From: Buttiauxella ferragutiae
Lineage (GTDB): Bacteria; Pseudomonadota; Gammaproteobacteria; Enterobacterales; Enterobacteriaceae
Assembly: GCF_001654915.1 (NCBI RefSeq)
Contig: NZ_LXEQ01000026.1
DNA: 64,000 nt
Direction: 5' to 3' (one strand)
Positions 7,523 to 15,613 of this stretch are shown piece by piece. The notes under the pieces were generated by a model, which ran no database searches, had not been told where the DNA came from, and saw nothing but the letters and a program-made list of their open reading frames with translations. How positions within the stretch are numbered: the first letter of the stretch is position 1; every line of letters starts with the position of its first letter. The position numbers and the translations under genes are program-made.

Positions 7523-8488
7523 TTACGCAAGATTTTCGAAGTATGCCTCCAACGCCTCAAGCTGTTCGCTTGCATCTTCAATGGCGTTGAATGTGCGCCG
7601 AAACTGGTCATTTGGAGCGTGTTCCTGTAGGTACCAGGAAACGTGTTTGCGAGCAATTCGGTATCCCTTAGCATGACCATAAAAGTCATGTAGTTCCCCA
7701 ATATGCCCACAAAGTAAGCGCTTCACCTCTGCCAGAGGCAGGGGAGGAAGCAGCTCTCCAGTGTCCAGATAATACTGGATTTCCCGAAAGATCCAGGGTC
7801 TTCCCTGAGCCGCGCGTCCTATCATAAGAGCATCAGCCCCTGTGTAGTCGAGCACAGCTCTGGCTTTAAGCGGGTCAGTAATGTCACCATTCGCGATTAC
7901 CGGAATGGAAACTTTCTGCTTAACTGCCCGAATGCTGTCGTATTCAGCATCGCCCTGAAATAAACAGGCGCGTGTGCGTCCATGAATCGTCAAAGCTTGA
8001 ATGCCACAGTCTTCAGCCAGTTGGGCAATCTCTTCACAGTTACGGTGCGCCGTATCCCAGCCAGTGCGAATCTTCAACGTTACAGGCACGTCCACTGCGT
8101 TAATTACCGTTGTCAGGATAGATTTCACCAGACTTGGGTATTGCAGAAGTGCTGAACCCGCGAGCTTACGATTCACTTTCTTTGCCGGGCATCCCATATT
8201 GATATCAATAATCTGGGCGCCATTAGCCACGTTAATACGTGCGGCCTCTGCCATCTCATCAGGGTCACTACCGGCAATTTGCACGGTGCGAATACCTGGT
8301 TCATTCACGTGCACCATCCGTAAACGTGATTTATCACTCGCCCAAACTTCAGGGTTAGAGGACATCATCTCGGAAACAGTCAGTCCGGCCCCCATCTCGT
8401 AACACAGCGTCCTGAATGGTCTGTCAGTGATGCCAGCCATAGGTGCTGCAATCAGTCGATTTCTGAGCTGGTGTTGTCCAATGCGCAT
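7523..8488 (-). CDS. dusB: tRNA-dihydrouridine synthase B
   Basis: A 321-residue FMN-dependent enzyme that reduces uridine to dihydrouridine in the tRNA D-loop, using NADPH. The TIM barrel begins NRLIAAPMAGITDRPFR; the catalytic cysteine is Cys100 in DINMGCPAKKVNRK; the phosphate-binding part is at GADALMIGRAAQGRPW. Length equals the E. coli protein. It is the promoter-proximal gene of the dusB-fis operon; dusB translation is known to be weak relative to fis in E. coli. Confidence 0.97.
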   Translation of the reverse strand: MRIGQHQLRNRLIAAPMAGITDRPFRTLCYEMGAGLTVSEMMSSNPEVWASDKSRLRMVHVNEPGIRTVQIAGSDPDEMAEAARINVANGAQIIDINMGCPAKKVNRKLAGSALLQYPSLVKSILTTVINAVDVPVTLKIRTGWDTAHRNCEEIAQLAEDCGIQALTIHGRTRACLFQGDAEYDSIRAVKQKVSIPVIANGDITDPLKARAVLDYTGADALMIGRAAQGRPWIFREIQYYLDTGELLPPLPLAEVKRLLCGHIGELHDFYGHAKGYRIARKHVSWYLQEHAPNDQFRRTFNAIEDASEQLEALEAYFENLA

Positions 8489-8526
8489 GAGTTAAGAAAT
8501 GACCATACTTGCCTGCAAGGCGGCGT

Positions 8527-8555
8527 ATATTACGCATTTTTGACCTGAGATGAAA
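8527..8555 (-). promoter_or_regulatory. dusB-fis promoter with GC-rich discriminator
   Basis: On the minus strand TTTCAT (8550-8555), a 17-base spacer, and TAATAT (8527-8532) are followed by ACGCCGCC. This is the layout of the E. coli fis promoter, whose GC-rich discriminator gives stringent and growth-phase control. Regulation is inferred from that identity. Confidence 0.8.
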
Positions 8556-8714
8556 GGCCAAACTTTGAACAATCAGCTGTCGTAGATCAATGAATCCGCA
8601 TCCTGTGCGATAGCATAAATAAATTAATGATTAATTTCATTGTGTTAGCTTGAGGTGGTTGTTTTGTGCTCTTTTCATTTTTAGTGAAATTGGAAAGCAA
8701 TTAACATTATTTTA

Positions 8715-8756
8715 GGCGCAAAGCGCCAGATAAACTGCTGCTTTGTTCAGCAGTTT
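8715..8756. repeat. Two adjacent hairpins between cah and dusB
   Basis: GGCGC-AAA-GCGCC (8715-8727) is followed by AAACTGCTG / CAGCAGTTT with a 7-base loop (8732-8756). Neither is followed by a T-run in the minus direction. They lie in the gene-free stretch 8561-8833, which otherwise shows only AT-rich sequence that may contain upstream Fis or IHF contact sites. Confidence 0.5.
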
Positions 8757-8824
8757 TGGCATTTTTCTGCGAGGAATGTCTCATTTTGGTGCCGGGATTC
8801 GTCTATTCAGACCTTGGGGCAATA

Positions 8825-8853
8825 AACGAGAAAGCGGGAGTTTACTCCCCCGC
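8825..8853 (-). terminator. cah terminator
   Basis: On the minus strand the stem GCGGGGGAGT / ACTCCCGC (one bulged base) is followed by TTTCTCGTTTATT, ten bases after the carbonic anhydrase stop. Confidence 0.7.
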
Positions 8854-8863
8854 AATAAGTGGT

Positions 8864-9604
8864 TTACTCAACAATTTCACGGCCATGCAAGGGTTGTGTT
8901 GGGCGGTTATTTCCATGATGCATTGCTGTGGTGAATTGTTTCAATTGCTGCACCGAGAGTGTCACAGGATGCTTCATCACTAACCAGCGTACACCTTCAG
9001 AGCAGGGTGGAGTGGTTAGCGAACCGCTGAAACGATAATGGGACAGATCCTCTGGTAGTAATTTGTTCACATCGATTTTTTGTTTTAATTCTGCTTTTTC
9101 ATCGGCTTTGGCTGGCATCGTCTGCCAGAGTTTAGCGAGTTCACTGTTGGCAGTCCCGGTTTCAAACATCACTGCGACGACGGCAATCTCTCCCTCAGCA
9201 TTTTTATGCACCAGGTGCATTTCCATGGCGAAATGTTTGCCATTGAGAGTGTTTTCGCTTGGCGCATGGAAATGGAGTTGCTGAAGCTGGAAAGGAACGC
9301 CATCAATTGTCACCACATCTTTCACACTGGCTGCGAAACCCGCCTGGATAGTATGGCCGTTATTTATGATGTTGATAGGGGAGTCTACATAACTAGATTT
9401 TAGCGGGTTGATATGCGCTTTTAGCGTGTTTTTTATGTCAATTGGCGACTGATTCATCCCCACTTTACAAGTTTGGTTTTCTGGGCTGACTTCGGCCCAA
9501 TGTTCTGGCGAGCCTTCACCTTCGTAACTCCAGTGAGAGGCCATTGCTAAAGCGGGCAGCATTCCCATAGTGAGAATTGCCAGCGTGCGTAAAGTGGTTT
9601 TCAT
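8864..9604 (-). CDS. cah: Periplasmic alpha-class carbonic anhydrase
   Basis: A 246-residue zinc enzyme interconverting CO2 and bicarbonate. Residues 1-22 form a signal peptide (cleavage after AMA). The alpha-class zinc ligands are His111 and His113 in QLHFHAP and His130 in MEMHLVH; the Thr gate lies in SLTTPPC. Cys46 and the Cys of TTPPCSEGV can form the disulfide seen in Neisseria and Klebsiella enzymes. E. coli K-12 lacks this gene; it sits alone between dusB and prmA with its own terminator, so it is an accessory insertion shared with Klebsiella-like relatives. Confidence 0.95.
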   Translation of the reverse strand: MKTTLRTLAILTMGMLPALAMASHWSYEGEGSPEHWAEVSPENQTCKVGMNQSPIDIKNTLKAHINPLKSSYVDSPINIINNGHTIQAGFAASVKDVVTIDGVPFQLQQLHFHAPSENTLNGKHFAMEMHLVHKNAEGEIAVVAVMFETGTANSELAKLWQTMPAKADEKAELKQKIDVNKLLPEDLSHYRFSGSLTTPPCSEGVRWLVMKHPVTLSVQQLKQFTTAMHHGNNRPTQPLHGREIVE

Positions 9605-9740
9605 TGATTCATTCCCTGATAAATTTTATTAAATAGCGTCGTTTAACTGACATGTTTGAAGCGGCGCATTGTAAAACTCGGTTTTCAGGAAAGAGTGGGC
9701 AAAAATGGCGGGGTAATAAAATCAGGTATTAACTTTTACT

Positions 9741-9764
9741 TAAAGTGGCCAGTTGGCCACTTTA
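9741..9764 (-). terminator. Hairpin after prmA, probable terminator
   Basis: A perfect 10-bp inverted repeat TAAAGTGGCC / GGCCACTTTA with an AGTT loop lies 15 bases after prmA. It has only short T stretches (TTTAAG) on either side, so termination strength is unclear. Confidence 0.5.
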
Positions 9765-9779
9765 AGGGGGAAGGGGGAC

Positions 9780-10661
9780 TTAGCGTTTGATACCAGTAAT
9801 GCGGCACCATTCTTCTTTTTCGGCGACAGGATCAAGGGTGAATTTGTCCTGATACGCTTCGCAAACACTTTCGGCCTGGCTTGCCAGCACGCCAGAAAGC
9901 CCAAGGAAACCGCCCTGAACAGGCAGCACGCTGATTAAAGGAGCTAACTCACGTAAAGGCCCTGCAAGGATGTTTGCGACCACGACATCGGCGCTCATGG
10001 CTTCTGGCTGGTCTTGTGGCAGATACAGCTCCAGGCGTTCAGAAACACCGTTGCGTTCTGCGTTATCACGGCTGGCCTGAATGGCTTGTGGGTCGATATC
10101 AATACCAATCGCTTTAGCAGCACCCAGTTTCAGCGCCGCAATCGCGAGAATGCCGGAACCACAGCCGAAATCGATAACGGTTTTGCCTGCCAGATCCAGT
10201 CCATCAAGCCACTCAAGGCACAACGAAGTTGTTGGATGCGTACCTGTCCCGAACGCCAGACCTGGGTCGAGCATGACATTTACCGCGTTGGCGTCGGGCA
10301 CATCGCGCCAGCTCGGGCAAATCCACAGGCGCTGACCAAAACGCATCGGGTGGAAGTTATCCATCCATTCACGTTCCCAGTCTTTATCTTCGAGTTGCTC
10401 GATTTTGTGACGGAAACCCACGCTCAGCAGTGGGCAGTTTTCGAGAATCGCGACGACTTCTTCCATGTCTGTTTCAGCGTCGTACAAACCGATCACATCG
10501 GTATCGCCCCATAAACGGGTTTCGCCAGGTAATGGCTCGAATACCGGTGTGTCATGGGTATCCTGAAAGGTCACGGATACTGCGCCGCTTTCGATCAGTG
10601 CATCGCCGAGTTCTTCAGCGGTTGCGCCGGTAGTATTAATTTTCAGTTGAATCCATGGCAT
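9780..10661 (-). CDS. prmA: Ribosomal protein L11 methyltransferase
   Basis: A 293-residue SAM-dependent enzyme that trimethylates several amino groups of ribosomal protein L11. The N-terminal substrate-recognition domain is followed by the methyltransferase fold with motif I VIDFGCGSGILAIAALKLGA (near residues 163-182), GIDIDPQAI and the NxxL motif VVANILAGPL. Length equals the E. coli protein. It starts 11 bases after the panF stop, so it is expressed from the yhdT-panF-prmA unit. Confidence 0.97.
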   Translation of the reverse strand: MPWIQLKINTTGATAEELGDALIESGAVSVTFQDTHDTPVFEPLPGETRLWGDTDVIGLYDAETDMEEVVAILENCPLLSVGFRHKIEQLEDKDWEREWMDNFHPMRFGQRLWICPSWRDVPDANAVNVMLDPGLAFGTGTHPTTSLCLEWLDGLDLAGKTVIDFGCGSGILAIAALKLGAAKAIGIDIDPQAIQASRDNAERNGVSERLELYLPQDQPEAMSADVVVANILAGPLRELAPLISVLPVQGGFLGLSGVLASQAESVCEAYQDKFTLDPVAEKEEWCRITGIKR

Positions 10662-10672
10662 AGCGAAACTCT

Positions 10673-12127
10673 TTATTTATCAGTAGTTGGAACGAGTGCT
10701 GGTGCAGGCAGCGGCTGACCGAAACGGTTGCCTACCAGGAACGCCAGCAAACTTAGTAATAAGGATGGCACAATGGGGTGGAAGCCAAATAACTGGATTT
10801 TGAAACTCGCCAGCACTGCATACAACCCGCCACCGACAATCATTGCACTTAGCGCACCCGCAGCATTGGCTCGCTCCCAATAAAGGCCGAGCACTAAAGG
10901 CCACAGGAATACCGCTTCAAGCCCACCAAACGCCAGCAAATTCAGCCAGATGATCATTTCTGGTGGGCGCCATGCCGCGAGTAGTAGCAACGCACCCAGA
11001 ATCAACGTGATCACCGATGACATTCTTTTCAGACGCCTTTCGTTAGTGATCTGATCCGGTCGCATATTCAGATAAAGATCTTTGACGATCGTAGCGGATG
11101 ATTGCAGCAATTGGGCGTTAATTGTCGACATAATTGCCGCCATGGGTGCCGCAAGAAATATTCCCGCCGCTATTGGTGGTAACACCGTGACCATCAACGT
11201 TGGGATAACCAAATCAGGGACTTTCAAATCCGGTATCACTGCACGGCCTAACGCGCCCGCCAGATGCATACCAAACATCAAAATCGCGACCACAATTGTG
11301 CCGAGGATAATGCCCCGGTGCACGGCTTTGCTGTCTTTATAAGAGATGCAGCGTACCGCCGTGTGCGGCAAACCAATCACGCCGAAGCAGACCAGCACCC
11401 AGAATGAGGTCATGAACGTCGGGGAAAGGATGTCATCGGCACCCTGCGGTGAAACGAGTTTAGGGTCGATATGCTGCAGCGTATCTACTGCGTTGTGCAA
11501 ACCACCGGCTGCGTGAACGATGCCCACCAACAGCAAAATCGTGCCGACCAGCATCACCATGCCTTGCATTGCGTCGTTGAGAACGCTGGCACGGAAGCCA
11601 CCAAACGCGGTATACAGCGCAATGCTGATACCAAAAATCAGCAATCCCGTTTCGTAAGGAATACCGGCTGCCGTCTCCAGTAAGCGTGCGCCACCGATGA
11701 ACTGCACGGTCATCGCGCCAACAAAAGCCACTAACAGGCTAAGACTCGCCAGCCAAACCAGCAGACGGCTTTGATAACGGGCGAACAACATGTCATTCAG
11801 GGTAACGGCGTTATAGCGACGCGCCAGAATGGCAAACTTTTTACCCAGAATACCCAGAGATAACCATACCGCCGGTAATTGAATCATTGCCAGCAAAACC
11901 CAGCCCAGCCCATATTTATAAGCAGCTCCAGGCCCGCCAATAAATGAACTGGCACTGATATAAGTGGCGGTTAGCGTCATCGCTAATACAAACCCGCCCA
12001 TCGAGCGGCTACCCAGGAAATATTCGTTGAGGAAATTACCTGTGGTGCGGCGTTTCATGGCGTACATGGAAATGCCAAAAACCACTAGTAGATAGGCTAC
12101 CAGCGGTAATACGACTTCAAGCTGCAT
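10673..12127 (-). CDS. panF: Sodium/pantothenate symporter
   Basis: A 484-residue inner-membrane transporter of the sodium:solute symporter family that imports pantothenate (vitamin B5) for coenzyme A synthesis. About 12-13 hydrophobic spans can be traced; the family signature is around YISASSFIGGPGAAYKYGLGW and FGGFRASVLNDAMQG. I chose ATG 12127 (MQLEVVLP), matching the conserved start, instead of the frame beginning 24 bases earlier. It overlaps the end of yhdT by 11 bases, which suggests translational coupling. Confidence 0.97.
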   Translation of the reverse strand: MQLEVVLPLVAYLLVVFGISMYAMKRRTTGNFLNEYFLGSRSMGGFVLAMTLTATYISASSFIGGPGAAYKYGLGWVLLAMIQLPAVWLSLGILGKKFAILARRYNAVTLNDMLFARYQSRLLVWLASLSLLVAFVGAMTVQFIGGARLLETAAGIPYETGLLIFGISIALYTAFGGFRASVLNDAMQGMVMLVGTILLLVGIVHAAGGLHNAVDTLQHIDPKLVSPQGADDILSPTFMTSFWVLVCFGVIGLPHTAVRCISYKDSKAVHRGIILGTIVVAILMFGMHLAGALGRAVIPDLKVPDLVIPTLMVTVLPPIAAGIFLAAPMAAIMSTINAQLLQSSATIVKDLYLNMRPDQITNERRLKRMSSVITLILGALLLLAAWRPPEMIIWLNLLAFGGLEAVFLWPLVLGLYWERANAAGALSAMIVGGGLYAVLASFKIQLFGFHPIVPSLLLSLLAFLVGNRFGQPLPAPALVPTTDK

Positions 12128-12359
12128 GATCATCCTCCAGAGGAATATCACGGAAGATAAACTTCACCATTGCCCAGCACAGTAAAATGAACAGCAAAGG
12201 TACCAGCAGGCACGCCATTTCAAACCAGTGCGGTAGGCCAGTTGGGCCGATTTCATTACCAGGTAAGTAAGCAGCCACTAACCATGCGGCAAGATAGAGA
12301 AGGGTTAGCCAAAGCGCCCAGCGGGCTTCTTTATGGGCCTGAACAAAACGCGCGTCCAT
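12117..12359 (-). CDS. yhdT: Small membrane protein YhdT, partner of PanF
   Basis: An 80-residue protein with two hydrophobic spans (about residues 15-32 and 46-66) and an acidic C-terminal tail (EDDHAA). Start ATG 12359 gives the conserved MDARFVQAHKEARWAL N-terminus and the same length as E. coli YhdT. Small genes of this DUF997 kind commonly precede sodium:solute symporters and may assist them; the precise role is not established. It overlaps panF by 11 bases. Confidence 0.93.
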   Translation of the reverse strand: MDARFVQAHKEARWALWLTLLYLAAWLVAAYLPGNEIGPTGLPHWFEMACLLVPLLFILLCWAMVKFIFRDIPLEDDHAA

Positions 12360-12419
12360 TATTGTCCCTTGAGTTGGCGGAAAGCGGCGATTGTAACGCA
12401 TAGCGAGAAGATGGGGATC

Positions 12420-12449
12420 AAAAAAGAAAAAGGCCGGAGAACCGGCCTT
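12420..12449 (-). terminator. accBC terminator
   Basis: On the minus strand AAGGCCGG-TTCT-CCGGCCTT is followed by TTTCTTTTTT. It lies 26 bases after the accC stop, separating it from yhdT. Confidence 0.92.
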
Positions 12450-12475
12450 ATCACGATGTTACTTCTTGAGAAAAC

Positions 12476-13822
12476 TTAGTCCTGAAGACCCAGTTTTTTC
12501 TCCAGATAGTGGATGTTAGTTCCACCGTGCTGGAAGTTTTCATCGTTCATGATGCGAGTCTGCAAATCAACGTTGGTTTTGATGCCATCGATGATCAGTT
12601 CAGCCAAAGCATTTTTCATGCGAGAAATCGCGACTTCACGCGTTTCACCGAAGCAGATCAGTTTGCCAATCATGGAATCATAATACGGCGGTACGGTGTA
12701 ACCGGCGTAAATGTGTGATTCCCAACGCACACCAAAACCACCTGGCGCATGGAAGCGAGTGATTTTGCCTGGGCTTGGCAGGAAGGTATTCGGGTCTTCG
12801 GCGTTGATACGGCATTCTACCGCATGGCCTTTAACATGAACGTCTTCTTGCTTGATAGACAGCGGCTGGCCTGCAGCAATGCGCAGCTGTTCTTTAATCA
12901 GGTCAACGCCGGTGATCATTTCTGTTACCGGGTGCTCAACCTGAATACGGGTGTTCATTTCAATGAAGTAGAACTCACCGTTTTCGAACAGGAACTCGAA
13001 AGTACCTGCACCGCGATAGTTGATATCAACACAGGCTTTAGCACAGCGTTCGCCGATGAATTTACGCAGTTCCGGCGTGATGCCCGGTGCTGGCGCTTCT
13101 TCAACCACTTTCTGGTGACGACGCTGCATAGAGCAGTCGCGTTCTGCCAGGTAAACCGCTTTGCCCTGGCCGTCAGCCAATACCTGAATCTCGATATGGC
13201 GTGGGTTTTCCAGGTATTTTTCCATATAGACCATGTCGTTGTTGAAAGCAGCTTTCGCTTCCGCACGGGTCATATTAATGGATTGTTCCAGATCGGCATC
13301 GCTACGTACGACACGCATACCACGACCGCCGCCACCGCCAGACGCTTTGATAATAACCGGGTAGCCAATGCGTTTAGCATGAGCACGGTTTTTATCCATA
13401 TCGCCGTCAAGAGGGCCGTCAGAGCCTGGTACGCAAGGTACGCCAGCTTTCTTCATTGCGTTGATTGCAGACACTTTATCGCCCATCAGACGAATAGTTT
13501 CAGCACGGGGGCCAATGAAGATGAAGCCTGAACGTTCAACTTGCTCGGCAAAGTTGGCGTTTTCAGACAAGAAGCCATAACCTGGGTGAATCGCAACTGC
13601 ACCAGTAATTTCTGCTGCAGAGATGATTGCCGGGATATTCAGATAGCTTTTTACCGACGGAGCGGGACCGATACAAACAGTTTCATCCGCCAGTAATACG
13701 TGTTTTAAATCGCGATCCGCAGTGGAGTGCACAGCGACAGTCTTGATACCCAGTTCTTTACAGGCACGAAGAATACGCAGAGCAATCTCGCCACGGTTAG
13801 CGATGACAATTTTATCCAGCAT
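12476..13822 (-). CDS. accC: Acetyl-CoA carboxylase, biotin carboxylase subunit
   Basis: A 448-residue ATP-grasp enzyme that carboxylates the biotin on AccB, the first half-reaction of malonyl-CoA synthesis. Visible motifs are the N-terminal KIVIANRGEIALRI, the glycine-rich ATP loop ASGGGGGRGMR (near residues 161-171), the metal-binding FIEMNTRIQVEHPVTE and RDCSMQRRHQK. I chose ATG 13822 (MLDKIVIANRGE), which restores the family N-terminus; a longer frame reaches 13885 into accB. It follows accB by 10 bases. Confidence 0.98.
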   Translation of the reverse strand: MLDKIVIANRGEIALRILRACKELGIKTVAVHSTADRDLKHVLLADETVCIGPAPSVKSYLNIPAIISAAEITGAVAIHPGYGFLSENANFAEQVERSGFIFIGPRAETIRLMGDKVSAINAMKKAGVPCVPGSDGPLDGDMDKNRAHAKRIGYPVIIKASGGGGGRGMRVVRSDADLEQSINMTRAEAKAAFNNDMVYMEKYLENPRHIEIQVLADGQGKAVYLAERDCSMQRRHQKVVEEAPAPGITPELRKFIGERCAKACVDINYRGAGTFEFLFENGEFYFIEMNTRIQVEHPVTEMITGVDLIKEQLRIAAGQPLSIKQEDVHVKGHAVECRINAEDPNTFLPSPGKITRFHAPGGFGVRWESHIYAGYTVPPYYDSMIGKLICFGETREVAISRMKNALAELIIDGIKTNVDLQTRIMNDENFQHGGTNIHYLEKKLGLQD

Positions 13823-13832
13823 AATCGCCTCG

Positions 13833-14306
13833 TTACTCGATGACGACCAGCGGCTCGTCAAATTCAACCGGTTGGCCATTCTCAACCAGGATGGCTTTCA
13901 CCACACCGGCTTTGTCAGCTTCGATCTGGTTCATCATTTTCATTGCTTCAACGATACACAGAGTGTCGCCAACGTTAACCTTCTGGCCAACTTCAACAAA
14001 TGACTTAGCATCCGGGCTTGGGGTGCGGTAGAAAGTACCGACCATTGGGGAACGCACGATGTGACCACTGATTTCAGCAGCCGCTGGTGCTTCTGCCGGA
14101 GCGGCAGGTGCAACAACGTTAGACAGGCCAGGTTGCGGCTGTGGCTGGTACATTGGAGCAGCATAAGCCTGTTGCATCATTGGGTAACCGGTGTTTGCCG
14201 GTGCACGACTGATGCGTACAGATTCTTCGCCCTCAGAAATTTCCAGTTCAGAAATGCCTGATTCTTCAACCAGCTCGATCAGTTTTTTAATCTTACGAAT
14301 ATCCAT
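13833..14306 (-). CDS. accB: Biotin carboxyl carrier protein of acetyl-CoA carboxylase
   Basis: A 157-residue carrier that holds the biotin shuttled between AccC and the AccAD transferase. The biotinylated residue is Lys123 in the EAMKMMNQIEAD motif of the C-terminal lipoyl-like domain (about residues 80-157). An N-terminal domain (DIRKIKKLIELVEESG) is joined by an Ala/Pro/Gln-rich linker (residues 45-75). AccB is known to repress its own operon in E. coli. It lies 21 bases after aroQ. Confidence 0.98.
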   Translation of the reverse strand: MDIRKIKKLIELVEESGISELEISEGEESVRISRAPANTGYPMMQQAYAAPMYQPQPQPGLSNVVAPAAPAEAPAAAEISGHIVRSPMVGTFYRTPSPDAKSFVEVGQKVNVGDTLCIVEAMKMMNQIEADKAGVVKAILVENGQPVEFDEPLVVIE

Positions 14307-14327
14307 GAGTGGGTTCCGTACTCTTGT

Positions 14328-14780
14328 TTAGATGGATTTTGACAAGCGTTTTACCGCCGTCTGTAGTGCATATGAATAGCCGTCAGCGCCTAATCCGCAG
14401 ATGACACCAACCGCTTTATCAGAAAGATATGAATGATGGCGGAACGGTTCGCGCGCATGCACATTGCTCAGATGGATCTCAATAAACGGAATATCTACCG
14501 CTAATAAGGCATCACGCAGTGCAACGCTCGTATGAGTAAACGCGGCCGGATTAATCAGAATAAAATCGACAGTGTCTTTAGCCTGATGAATTCGGTCGAT
14601 CAATTCATATTCCGCGTTGGATTGCAGGTGGCTGAACGAGACATTTAGCGTTTTTGCTTCTTCTTCGAGCGAGTTAACAATTTGGGCTAAAGTCAGCGTG
14701 CCGTACTTCTCAGGCTCACGTGTTCCCAGCATGTTAAGATTCGGGCCGTTCAAAAGCAAAATGTGAAAATTAGCCGACAT
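14328..14780 (-). CDS. aroQ: 3-dehydroquinate dehydratase, type II
   Basis: A 150-residue shikimate-pathway enzyme converting 3-dehydroquinate to 3-dehydroshikimate; type II enzymes form dodecamers. The active-site lid LNGPNLNMLGTREPEKYG (Arg21, Tyr26), the NPAAFTHTS segment and EIHLSNVHAREPFRHHS are all present. E. coli K-12 lacks aroQ and uses the unrelated AroD, while Klebsiella, Yersinia and relatives have it, so this is a marker of non-Escherichia lineages. It is upstream of accBC and probably partly cotranscribed. Confidence 0.96.
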   Translation of the reverse strand: MSANFHILLLNGPNLNMLGTREPEKYGTLTLAQIVNSLEEEAKTLNVSFSHLQSNAEYELIDRIHQAKDTVDFILINPAAFTHTSVALRDALLAVDIPFIEIHLSNVHAREPFRHHSYLSDKAVGVICGLGADGYSYALQTAVKRLSKSI

Positions 14781-14889
14781 CGTGCTGCCATCTCCTGCAA
14801 TTTGTAGGTATTTTACAAAATATACCTAAGTTGCTCGGTTGTCACCTTCAGAGCCAGAAAATGGCCTGTCAGAAAAACCAAAGTCGCAC

Positions 14890-14917
14890 ATTATAACGAT
14901 TTCGTAGCAATTGGCAG
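14890..14917 (-). promoter_or_regulatory. Probable aroQ-accBC promoter
   Basis: On the minus strand CTGCCA (14912-14917), 16 bases, then TATAAT (14890-14895), about 110 bases upstream of aroQ. The -10 is a perfect consensus; the -35 matches four of six. Confidence 0.5.
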
Positions 14918-14943
14918 CTAAATACTGGTCTTATCAGGGAAGA

Positions 14944-14981
14944 TGATCAACTCATATCCCTAAACGGGGCCAGGTTGATCA
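14944..14981. repeat. Inverted repeat between msrQ and aroQ
   Basis: TGATCAAC and GTTGATCA enclose a 22-base loop, 32 bases after the msrQ stop. No T-run follows on the minus strand. It could be a weak terminator for msrPQ or a protein-binding dyad. Confidence 0.4.
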
Positions 14982-15012
14982 CTTTTCTGCGGGGAACAAC
15001 ACATATCTTTCG

Positions 15013-15612
15013 TTAACGCCGCCACTGACGGAATTTCTTGTAGCGTAAGGCCAGAAGGATGATTGCGCCCAGAGCATACAGCAATGGTTGCGGTGAGATA
15101 ACCTTTACTGACCACAGATAATGAATCGGGGCAAGGATAGCGACCAGATAGACGAAGTTATGCAGCTTTTGCCAGCGTGGCCCCAATTTTCGTTGTAACG
15201 ACTGCGTAGATGTTGCTGCCAATGATAGCAGTACCAACCAGCTGATTATTCCTAAAGTTAAATACGGGCGCGTGACCAGTTCCCGGCCAAGTAGCGCCAG
15301 ATTGTTGATGCCCAATTCCAACATGGCGTAGCTGACTAAATGAAGTGTGGCCCACGCAAAACACCATAATCCTAACAACCGACGGGTTCGAATCAGCAGC
15401 GGCTGCTTCCCGTATCGCGCCAACGGTGTGACTAGCAGCGTTGCCAGCAACAGTTTAAGCGCCATTCTGCCGGTAAAATGCTGGATATCCTTTGCCGGGT
15501 CGGCACTTAAAAGCCCCTGGTTTGCAGCATAAAACAACCAGACAAAAGGTAAGAAGGCCGCGAGATGCAGTACGACTTTAAGACAGGTTATCTGTTTTGC
15601 GGTTAATCGCAC
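15013..15612 (-). CDS. msrQ: MsrQ, heme-binding membrane subunit of the MsrPQ system
   Basis: A 199-residue inner-membrane b-type heme protein that passes quinol-derived electrons to periplasmic MsrP. About five to six hydrophobic spans are visible with conserved histidines in the ferric-reductase-like core (WATLHLVSYA, LHNFVYLVAILAPIHYLW). It is slightly shorter at the C-terminus than the E. coli protein. The start is one base after the msrP stop, so the pair is translationally linked. E. coli carries msrPQ elsewhere on its chromosome under HprRS control. Confidence 0.95.
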   Translation of the reverse strand: MRLTAKQITCLKVVLHLAAFLPFVWLFYAANQGLLSADPAKDIQHFTGRMALKLLLATLLVTPLARYGKQPLLIRTRRLLGLWCFAWATLHLVSYAMLELGINNLALLGRELVTRPYLTLGIISWLVLLSLAATSTQSLQRKLGPRWQKLHNFVYLVAILAPIHYLWSVKVISPQPLLYALGAIILLALRYKKFRQWRR

Positions 15613-15613
15613 T

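Noticed and set aside
12749..13531. 260-residue open frame on the plus strand antisense to accC
   Set aside because: accC is a near-perfect ortholog on the other strand; the antisense frame has no known family or ribosome site and arises from its codon bias.
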